DNA from: a virus
Virus record (IMG/VR): IMGVR_UViG_3300025674_000300
Span: 1-27,094 of that record
Length of the DNA stretch: 27,094 nt
Reading direction: 5' to 3' (one strand)
Positions 20,576 through 27,094 of this stretch are shown one piece after another. Each line of letters starts with the position of its first letter. Positions within the stretch are counted from its first letter, which is position 1. The position numbers were made by a program, and so were the translations under genes. The notes beneath the pieces were generated by a model. That model was given only the letters and a program-made list of their open reading frames with translations, did not search any database and was not told where the DNA came from.

Positions 20576-22447
20576 ATGGACGCATACCAACAGTACATTC
20601 ACAAGTCACGTTACGCTCGTTACCTACCAGAGGAACAGCGACGGGAGACTTGGGAAGAAACAGTATACCGATACCTAAACTACTGGGTAGACCGGGTAGA
20701 GCTTAACGACTTCGAACAGTCAGAGATCTTCAAGGCTATCCATGACTTAGATGTCATGCCTTCAATGAGGGCTTTGATGACCGCAGGAGAAGCATTAGAC
20801 CGTGACAACGTAGCTGGCTTCAACTGTAGCTATCTACCTATTGACCACCCTAAAGCCTTTGACGAGATGATGTACGTACTGATGTGTGGTACTGGTGTAG
20901 GCTTCAGTGTGGAACGTCAATACATTTCTAAACTACCAGAAGTAGCAGAGGACTTCCATGACACCGATACCGTTATACACGTCGCTGACTCAAAAATTGG
21001 ATGGGCAAAAGCATACAGAGAACTTATTGCAATGCTCTTTAGTGGTCAAGTTCCGAAGTGGGACACGTCTGGAGTACGACCTGCAGGGGCCGCACTTAAG
21101 ACTTTCGGCGGTAGAGCGTCTGGCCCGGAACCTCTTGTTGATCTGTTTGCCTTCACCGTTGAAGTCTTTCGGAGCGCTGCTGGACGTAGGCTCTCTTCCG
21201 TCGAGTGCCATGATCTCTGCTGTAAAATTGCACAGATCGTCGTCGTCGGAGGAGTACGGAGAAGTGCTCTCATCAGTCTCAGTAACCTCACTGATGATAG
21301 ACTCCGACGATGCAAGTCAGGCCAATGGTGGGTTGACAATCCACAACGAGGACTAGCCAACAACAGTGCGTGTTACACAGAGAAGCCAGATTTTGAGGCG
21401 TTTTTAAATGAGTGGAAAAGTTTATACGAGTCCCGTTCAGGAGAACGAGGTATGTTCTCTAGAGTCGCAAGTCAACGACAAGCTGCAAGAAATGAGCGAC
21501 GAGATGCTACCTATGATTTTGGAACTAATCCATGCAGTGAGATCATCCTCCGACCCTACCAGTTCTGTAATCTTTCGGAAGTTGTTGTCCGGCAAACCGA
21601 TAGTCTCGAAGACCTGTCAAGAAAAGTACGTATTGCAACTATCCTTGGGTCTCTTCAGGCAACACTAACAGACTTCCGTTATCTACGTAAGGTATGGCAA
21701 AAGAACACAGAGGAAGAAGCACTCTTAGGTGTATCATTAACAGGCATCATGGATCATCCAGTGTTGTCAGGGAGGGAAAACCGTGAAAAACTTAAGGACT
21801 GGTTGGTGGCTCTCAAAGAGACAGCGATTAGTACTAATGCGGAATGGTCTGGAAGGCTCGGTATTAATCTTAGCGCTGCTATTACTGCTGTTAAACCTTC
21901 CGGTACTGTTAGTCAGTTGGTTGATTCTGCTAGTGGTATCCACCCTAGATACTCAGATCAGTACATTAGACGAGTTAGAGCGGACGCAAGAGACCCACTC
22001 TGCGCCGTTCTAGAAGCTTCAGGAGTGCCCGTAGAGGACGACGTAATGTCACCCACTACCAAGGTATTCTCCTTCCCCATAAAGTCGCCTGACGGGGCTG
22101 TGGTGGCCTCTGAGATGGGTGCAATGGAACAACTTGAGCTATGGGAGATTTATCAGGACTACTGGTGTGAGCACAAACCGTCCATGACGTGCTACTACCG
22201 TGATGATGAGTTCCTTGAGGTAGGCCAATGGTTGTACAACAAGTTCGACAAGATCAGTGGCGTTAGTTTCCTGCCCTATTCCGAACATACGTACCAACAG
22301 GCTCCTTACGAACCCATAGACTTAGAGACCTATGAGAATCTGAAGGAGGAATTTCCAGAGACGATCGATTGGAACATCTCTGAAAACTCTGATATGACAG
22401 AAGGGTCTCAGCAGTTAGCGTGTACAGGCAATAACTGCGAGTTGTAA
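20576..22447 (+). CDS. nrdJ: Class II (B12-dependent) ribonucleotide reductase
   Basis: 623 residues. Key motifs: C84 (FNCSYLP), NPCSEIILRPYQFCNLSEVV with C320 and C331, GGVRRSALISLSNL, and the C-terminal redox pair CTGNNCEL (C616, C621). This layout is the monomeric ribonucleoside-triphosphate reductase (RTPR) type, which uses adenosylcobalamin to start the thiyl radical and makes dNTPs from NTPs. All catalytic Cys are present. No nrdA/nrdB, thioredoxin or glutaredoxin is seen, so reduction relies on the host. It ends the rightward operon. It is shorter than L. leichmannii RTPR (739), mostly before the C-terminus. Confidence 0.95.
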   Translation: MDAYQQYIHKSRYARYLPEEQRRETWEETVYRYLNYWVDRVELNDFEQSEIFKAIHDLDVMPSMRALMTAGEALDRDNVAGFNCSYLPIDHPKAFDEMMYVLMCGTGVGFSVERQYISKLPEVAEDFHDTDTVIHVADSKIGWAKAYRELIAMLFSGQVPKWDTSGVRPAGAALKTFGGRASGPEPLVDLFAFTVEVFRSAAGRRLSSVECHDLCCKIAQIVVVGGVRRSALISLSNLTDDRLRRCKSGQWWVDNPQRGLANNSACYTEKPDFEAFLNEWKSLYESRSGERGMFSRVASQRQAARNERRDATYDFGTNPCSEIILRPYQFCNLSEVVVRQTDSLEDLSRKVRIATILGSLQATLTDFRYLRKVWQKNTEEEALLGVSLTGIMDHPVLSGRENREKLKDWLVALKETAISTNAEWSGRLGINLSAAITAVKPSGTVSQLVDSASGIHPRYSDQYIRRVRADARDPLCAVLEASGVPVEDDVMSPTTKVFSFPIKSPDGAVVASEMGAMEQLELWEIYQDYWCEHKPSMTCYYRDDEFLEVGQWLYNKFDKISGVSFLPYSEHTYQQAPYEPIDLETYENLKEEFPETIDWNISENSDMTEGSQQLACTGNNCEL

Positions 22448-22450
22448 CTT

Positions 22451-22475
22451 AGGGGGCCTTAGCGCCCCTCTTTTT
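22451..22475 (+). terminator. Rightward terminator after ribonucleotide reductase
   Basis: AGGGGGC, loop CTTA and GCGCCCCT form a GC-rich stem with one bulged G, followed by CTTTTT. It lies four bases after the reductase stop and overlaps the end of the converging minus-strand gene. It would end the early operon; on the minus strand the T-run is poor, so it acts mainly in one direction. Confidence 0.75.
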
Positions 22476-24108
22476 CCATCCTGTTAGCAGTAAGCATTCC
22501 AGCGCCGGTAGTTACTGCCGCAGTGTCTGCTATGTTTCTAGCAACTGCTGCCCTATCTTGTGCAGTTACAGGGGCTTGGTATTCGCCCATTGCACGACGT
22601 TGATAAGCCAGCAGACTTTCTCTAGGCTGTCGCTGTATACCTGTGCGTCTTTGCATTTCTTTTACAGCTTGCTCTTCTGTCTTACCTTCTACTGTCTTTC
22701 TTTTCTTGGTCTTGATTCCACCACCTTGGCCTATCTTAATCTTTTGTATAGGCGCTACGTTGAGTAGGAAGTTACCGCCGGGAGGCGTAATACCAAACAT
22801 ATCATGCCCGTCGTAAACAAGGCCGTACAGATCTTTATTCTTTGTGTCTACAACTACAACATGACCCACACCGCCCAACTCTTGAGCTTCTGAGATATAA
22901 CCAGTTTTTAACTTAAGTACGCCGTCTCTTGTTTCTTCTACTTTAGCAGGTCTTACTTTCATCTTAGGCACTTTAGTTGCCATAGCCTTTTCTACGGCAT
23001 CAAACACCGGCTTCTGGTTTTTACCTCCAGATAGACCCCTTTGGCTTTTCTTTTTGTAAGAAAGGTAGCTTTTAAACAAGTCGTAGCCGTTAGTTCCTCT
23101 GAGTTCCTTTGGTAAGAACCGGGCAATCTTAGGGACATTTTGGGTATTGAACATGGGAGACAACTCTAGAATCTCCCGGTACTGGTCTTTAGTCAACTCA
23201 TCTACTTTATAAATAGACTTCATATCGTCGATTCGACCTTGGTTAGACATGATTCTAGCTGCCAAAGAAGATGTTTTACCAGAGAGTCCTACTGACTGCT
23301 CTCCTAGTGTACTAGTACCAGCCCGGGGGTTTCTAACAACAACTGTGGTGGGCTTACTTCGTCCAGTGACATTCTGTGCCTGAAACACAGTTTCCATCAT
23401 GTCGTCAGCAATGTCCTCTGGTATGTTAAAATCAGAAGTCAAGCCTTTTTTTACTTCTAAGGGTTTATCAGAAGTAGTAGTCATCCTTGTTTCTACTTGG
23501 TTTAAGGGGCTTATGTCTGATAGTGTTTTGCCAAAGTCGCTTCTGTTTTCTTGTTGCGCCCTCATGTAAACATTAGCTTGCATATTACCTTGAGCAATAT
23601 TAGGGTCTGCCTCTTGAAACTCTCTGATTCTACGCTCTCCTGTGCCTTTTACCCGGGCGTTAGCAGCCGCTTGTGGGCTTAACATTTGCCTTGCGGCATC
23701 AGGAACAGCACCTAAAGATTCTTTACCAAATACGTAAGCTTGGCCTACAGGACTTCTTTGGTAAAAACGGTCTAAGTACGTAGGTACGTTTTCAACAACA
23801 GCATTCAATGTTCTACCAGCCAAAGCAGGGCCACGAGTTAACAGACCACCGCCTACGATATTAGCAGGAGTAGTCAACTCTTCAGCAGCAAAGTTAAGTG
23901 GAGCCATAACATCTACTTGAGTTTTTCTAGGAGCAGACATTGGTATACCCTCTGATCCAGCATATGCCGTCATTGGTAAAGAACCAAAGGGTTGATCAAG
24001 CATTGGCTTAAAGGCTGTGCCTACTGTCTTCCTTGCTTGCTGGCTGTACTCTTGAGCTTTCGGCCCCGCCCTAAGAGCCTTACGCATTTCAAAGATATCA
24101 CTGCTCAT
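22459..24108 (-). CDS. Predicted internal virion/ejection protein C
   Basis: 549 residues from the ATG at 24108, which has GAGGAG seven bases upstream; an in-frame ATG at 24123 would add five residues. Mostly helical and polar, with a Lys/Arg-rich stretch (GLSGGKNQKPVFDAVEKAMA and KTKKRKTVEGKTEEQAVKEM). One beta-rich part, VGHVVVVDTKNKDLYGLVYD, follows EAQELGGVG. The C-terminus is Ala-rich (RAAVARNIADTAAVTTGAGM). I recognise no enzyme motif. Size, position after two similar large genes, and Ala/Lys richness fit podovirus DNA-ejection proteins (inference). Overlaps the previous gene's end. Confidence 0.6.
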   Translation of the reverse strand: MSSDIFEMRKALRAGPKAQEYSQQARKTVGTAFKPMLDQPFGSLPMTAYAGSEGIPMSAPRKTQVDVMAPLNFAAEELTTPANIVGGGLLTRGPALAGRTLNAVVENVPTYLDRFYQRSPVGQAYVFGKESLGAVPDAARQMLSPQAAANARVKGTGERRIREFQEADPNIAQGNMQANVYMRAQQENRSDFGKTLSDISPLNQVETRMTTTSDKPLEVKKGLTSDFNIPEDIADDMMETVFQAQNVTGRSKPTTVVVRNPRAGTSTLGEQSVGLSGKTSSLAARIMSNQGRIDDMKSIYKVDELTKDQYREILELSPMFNTQNVPKIARFLPKELRGTNGYDLFKSYLSYKKKSQRGLSGGKNQKPVFDAVEKAMATKVPKMKVRPAKVEETRDGVLKLKTGYISEAQELGGVGHVVVVDTKNKDLYGLVYDGHDMFGITPPGGNFLLNVAPIQKIKIGQGGGIKTKKRKTVEGKTEEQAVKEMQRRTGIQRQPRESLLAYQRRAMGEYQAPVTAQDRAAVARNIADTAAVTTGAGMLTANRMEKEGR

Positions 24109-25699
24109 TCTCAGGCTCCTCATTGATGTCTGCCAGCATTTGAGCCAACATGACTTTGTCAGCCCTGAGAGTAGCCATTGTTTCTGCTGTTACGTTACCA
24201 CTTTGAATCATCTTGTCCGTGGCCTTTACAAGCTCTCGTACAACTTCCCTTCTACGACGCTTTCGGCTCATACGAGCAATCCCTACGCCTACAGCACCTC
24301 CTCCAATAATCTGTCCTAAGACAGGGAAGCCAGCTAAGGCTGAACCTGCGGCACCTGTTGTAGCTGCGATAGCGAGAGGAGTAGTAGGAAAACGTAAGCC
24401 AGACACGTCTTCAATGCCTTGCATTGTGCGTCCTATCATTGTTTGGTTTATGGCTCGTCCTGCTTTGACATCAAGCAAATTCTTAGCTCTAAACAACATG
24501 GACATACCGTTAATAAGTCGATAGGCTTCGTCATCGGGCATCAGCTTAAGGAACGCTTGGTTTAGTTCGTCCCTTACGTACTTACCTGCTACTTCTTTTG
24601 CACTTGCTAAATCAGGGTTCTCAAGACCTGCCGAAGGCTTCTTACGGAAGATTTGCTTATCTAAAGCACGTCGTACTTCTAAGATGTCTCTGGCTGTAAT
24701 ATTGCCTTTCTTTGCTTTCTTTTGAAGCCTTTCAATAGCCGTGTCAATAAACAAGTCTACTTTCTTTTGTGCGTCGGGCATCAACTCAACGTAGTCGTCA
24801 AGGTCATGGAAGCCAGCTTTAAGTTCTTCAAGAGTATCAGCCAAATTCTGTACTTCAGTCTTAGGATTCTTAGACCTATTGATGTAGCTCTGTAAGTCAG
24901 CCTCGTGTCTAGCTAACTGACTATCTACAACATTGGCATTGACTGCCGGGTTACGGTCACCTTTGTAGTCCGGGAGTGTCTGAAGGTAATCAATCACAGC
25001 TTCTTCAGAAGGCGAGTGGACGTACACGTTTCGATTCATAGCCCCTACAGGCTCCACAGTGCCCGGTGCTTTAACGTAATCTTCAGGTAGTAGGCTGTCT
25101 GCAATAAGCTTGCGTTCTTCCTCTAGACGGGCTTCTGTAGCCATTCTGGTAGCTTGGACACGAGTAGACCTAGGAACGCCGGGAACTTGAGGCAAAGCCA
25201 TCTTAGGCCCAGCAGCCGCGACGTTTAACATAGCTTCAGCAGTAGTAGCTGTTTCTGGGTATTGTTGGGCTACCTCACCTAACTTTTCTACACCACGTTT
25301 GATGTCCGAAGCTTCATAAGCTCTTGAGGCAAACTCCTGAACAGCCTCTGGAGCATACCTACGGTAAGCTTCTCCAGCAATGCCACCCACGGCCTCACCT
25401 GCGGCACCTACACCAGCAGCAATGTTGAACGCAGGGTCAAACCGGCTAACAGGTACATCACCAGCAACGGTCTCTACGTATCTTTCACGAGTTTCTCTGA
25501 ACCTTTCAGGTACGTCAGCAATCATCTGACGCATACTCTCAGGCTCACGAGGTCTTGGAGGCACTACAGTAAATGTTTCTCCGTTGACAATACCAATGAC
25601 TTCTCCTGTTTCTTTGTTAGTAGCAGTCTTGAGAGGCAACCATTGTTCACCGTCCCAGTACACTCTTTTTCCTGTCTGTGGATTAGTCGCTGTTTTCAT
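24098..25699 (-). CDS. Predicted internal virion/ejection protein B
   Basis: 533 residues. The N-terminus has two short repeats, TATNPQTGKRVYWDGEQWLP and TATNKETGEVIGIVNGETFT, followed by a Pro/Arg-rich linker. The middle is long helices (DLQSYINRSKNPKTEVQNLA, VDLFIDTAIERLQKKAKKGN). Near the C-terminus is a hydrophobic Gly/Ala stretch (LAIAATTGAAGSALAGFPVL, then IGGGAVGVGIARM) that could insert in a membrane, followed by RKRRRREVVRELV. This layout fits a DNA-ejection protein that forms a channel in the host envelope. No enzyme motif. The stop overlaps the start of the next gene. Confidence 0.65.
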   Translation of the reverse strand: MKTATNPQTGKRVYWDGEQWLPLKTATNKETGEVIGIVNGETFTVVPPRPREPESMRQMIADVPERFRETRERYVETVAGDVPVSRFDPAFNIAAGVGAAGEAVGGIAGEAYRRYAPEAVQEFASRAYEASDIKRGVEKLGEVAQQYPETATTAEAMLNVAAAGPKMALPQVPGVPRSTRVQATRMATEARLEEERKLIADSLLPEDYVKAPGTVEPVGAMNRNVYVHSPSEEAVIDYLQTLPDYKGDRNPAVNANVVDSQLARHEADLQSYINRSKNPKTEVQNLADTLEELKAGFHDLDDYVELMPDAQKKVDLFIDTAIERLQKKAKKGNITARDILEVRRALDKQIFRKKPSAGLENPDLASAKEVAGKYVRDELNQAFLKLMPDDEAYRLINGMSMLFRAKNLLDVKAGRAINQTMIGRTMQGIEDVSGLRFPTTPLAIAATTGAAGSALAGFPVLGQIIGGGAVGVGIARMSRKRRRREVVRELVKATDKMIQSGNVTAETMATLRADKVMLAQMLADINEEPENEQ

Positions 25700-25702
25700 G
25701 TT

Positions 25703-26974
25703 TTATTGATCCATTACAAAACCGGGTCTTAGTAATAATTCTGCTTCTTCGTCTTCTTCCTGTTTAGACTTAGGTATACTGTACTTAGGGAAACCCGCAA
25801 GAACACTTTCTAAACCTGCATTGGAATATCCTTCACGTATTGCATTATAATCTTCAATGGTTTGCACCATTCCTCTACGTCTAATGTTTAAAAGTTTAAT
25901 TAAAGCTTCTGCTTGAACTCTTGGGTCTCCACCAACCATGTTTTGAGTATACTCTCTATCAGCATCAGTGATGCTCGTTCCAGAACCAAAGGCTTTAATT
26001 TCTTGTTTAACAAGCTCCGCTACTTCTTGCATATAGTTTTGAGCGTCTACTAATTTTGGATCGTAAGGCATACCAACAGCCTGACCGATTTGTCTTAAAG
26101 TAACTTCAAGGCCAGCAGTTATGCCGGTAGGAATACCTCCTTCAACTCTTTCTAACTGTCTGTCAATAGTATCTAAAGTTCGTATGGCGTTTCTTGCTTT
26201 TTCACCCATTTTAATAAAGTTGTCTACACCTGCTTTAGCCAATGCTTCTTTTTGTTGTTTATTAGTGTTGTCAATAATTTCCTGAGCTTGTGGAGCCTTA
26301 CGTACCAACCCAAGTTGAGACGCCCTAACGTATTTATTCGTCTGGTCGTCATAGACTAAACCAAAGTCATTGACATTTACAGCTTGAGTATTTCCTTCTA
26401 CGTCCTGCCAAGCCTCTAGGTTACCTGTGCGTCCTTTGAGTAATGCATCAGCGTCTTCAGCCGAAATAGTACCCATAGCTGTAATTTGAGCAGGGGTAAA
26501 CCCAGCCATCCTTAGACGTGCCTTGATTACTTGAGGGTTGTCCAAAGGTAGTTGTTCAATCTGAAAGTCCCTAACGTCATTACTAATGGCTCTTAGCTCG
26601 TCCATGTCTTGTGTTGCTCTAGCTGTAGCTGCTTGATCTTTTAAACCAGCGCCTTCAGCCGCAGAAGCTACTTTTTCTTGAAAAGCAACTAAACGAGCCT
26701 GTTCGTCTACTTGACCTTGTAGTGCACGAGCTGCTTCCTCATATTTTACAGCGTTTTCAATATCTCCTTGACTTCTGTAAAAACCAGCTAACTGCAATAA
26801 ACCGGCAGGAGAATTAGTATCTATTGCTGCTAAAGCTTGTTTTTGTTGCTCAAGTTTTTGTGCTTCTCTACGCCGTGCAGGAGCAGAACCTATCTGTTGT
26901 GCAGCAGTAAACAACCCTTGAGTGTACGCAGGTTGCGTAGCTGCTCTGACAAAATCTCTTCCAAATGTAGCCAC
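25703..26974 (-). CDS. Predicted internal virion/ejection protein A
   Basis: 423 residues from GTG at 26974 (AGGGGTG ribosome site about six bases upstream). Almost entirely helical and polar: RREAQKLEQQKQALAAIDTN, GFYRSQGDIENAVKYEEAAR (TPR-like), VDEQARLVAFQEKVASAAEG, and later GVDNFIKMGEKARNAIRTLD. A distinct segment GSGTSITDADREYTQNMVGG follows MQEVAELVKQEIKAF and resembles phage internal virion or head-associated proteins. It ends KQEEDEEAELLLRPGFVMDQ. No signal peptide. First of three consecutive large genes of similar character; a virion-internal role is inference. Confidence 0.65.
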   Translation of the reverse strand: MATFGRDFVRAATQPAYTQGLFTAAQQIGSAPARRREAQKLEQQKQALAAIDTNSPAGLLQLAGFYRSQGDIENAVKYEEAARALQGQVDEQARLVAFQEKVASAAEGAGLKDQAATARATQDMDELRAISNDVRDFQIEQLPLDNPQVIKARLRMAGFTPAQITAMGTISAEDADALLKGRTGNLEAWQDVEGNTQAVNVNDFGLVYDDQTNKYVRASQLGLVRKAPQAQEIIDNTNKQQKEALAKAGVDNFIKMGEKARNAIRTLDTIDRQLERVEGGIPTGITAGLEVTLRQIGQAVGMPYDPKLVDAQNYMQEVAELVKQEIKAFGSGTSITDADREYTQNMVGGDPRVQAEALIKLLNIRRRGMVQTIEDYNAIREGYSNAGLESVLAGFPKYSIPKSKQEEDEEAELLLRPGFVMDQ

Positions 26975-26976
26975 GA

Positions 26977-27094
26977 TTAGTCACCCCTTTTAAATAAATT
27001 ACCAATAGATCCAAAGATACCTGCAAAGTTTGGATCAAGACCTAACACATCATCAAAGAATCCTCCGCCATACGAAGGCTGTCCTGTTCCTGCT
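26977..27094 (-). CDS. 3' end of an upstream virion gene
   Basis: The last 38 residues of a gene entering from the right edge: AGTGQPSYGGGFFDDVLGLD, PNFAGIFGSIGNLFKRGD, then TAA. Gly/Phe-rich with a short amphipathic end, as in C-termini of internal virion proteins. The stop is two bases before the GTG of the 423-residue gene, with its ribosome site (AGGGGTG) in the final codons. Too little remains to name it. Confidence 0.6.
   Translation of the reverse strand, partial: AGTGQPSYGGGFFDDVLGLDPNFAGIFGSIGNLFKRGD

Noticed and set aside
20958-21356. 132-codon plus-strand frame inside the reductase gene
   Set aside because: Shadow of a strongly conserved enzyme with no family likeness; low-complexity Ser/Leu-rich translation and no convincing ribosome site.

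Overview
The window is part of a tailed-phage genome with a podovirus (short-tailed) gene set. It carries a T7-like replication cassette (SSB, primase-helicase, family-A DNA polymerase, endonuclease I). It also has a podovirus-style packaging and head module with large predicted internal virion proteins. No tail tube, tape measure, integrase, repressor, tRNA or CRISPR is visible, and no single-subunit RNA polymerase was found, so transcription probably relies on host sigma70 RNA polymerase. The class II (B12-dependent) ribonucleotide reductase and several small protein families recall aquatic, probably marine, phages of Proteobacteria. The cobavirus/Zobellviridae type is one candidate relative, but this is inference and the host cannot be named from the sequence.

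Layout. (1) Positions 1-11718, all minus strand, read right to left: putative small terminase, M15 peptidase lysin, a small beta-rich protein, large terminase, portal, an overlapping coiled-coil ORF, four small very basic proteins, two small proteins, scaffold, major capsid, a small head/tail protein, then two related adhesin/fibre proteins, the second running off the left edge. (2) Positions 11719-12263 hold no gene. This divergent control region contains a leftward sigma70 promoter, an AT-rich stretch, a C/G tract, a dense cluster of DnaA boxes and palindromes, and looks like a replication origin. (3) Positions 12264-22447, plus strand: about eleven small early genes, then SSB, primase-helicase, DNA polymerase, endonuclease VII, a RecB/Cas4-like exonuclease, endonuclease I, an acidic protein, a DUF3310 protein and the ribonucleotide reductase. 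A terminator at 22451-22475 closes this block. (4) Positions 22459-27094, minus strand, converging on block 3: three large predicted internal virion/ejection proteins and the 3' end of a fourth gene entering from the right edge.

The two structural blocks share one direction and run off opposite edges. On a circular or circularly permuted map they would form one leftward late operon that starts at 11.75 kb and ends against the reductase gene. Early rightward genes would make precursors (reductase), replicate the DNA (SSB, helicase, polymerase, possibly started by host DnaA), and resolve and recycle DNA (two resolvases and an exonuclease). The leftward genes package the DNA, build the head and adhesins, and lyse the cell.
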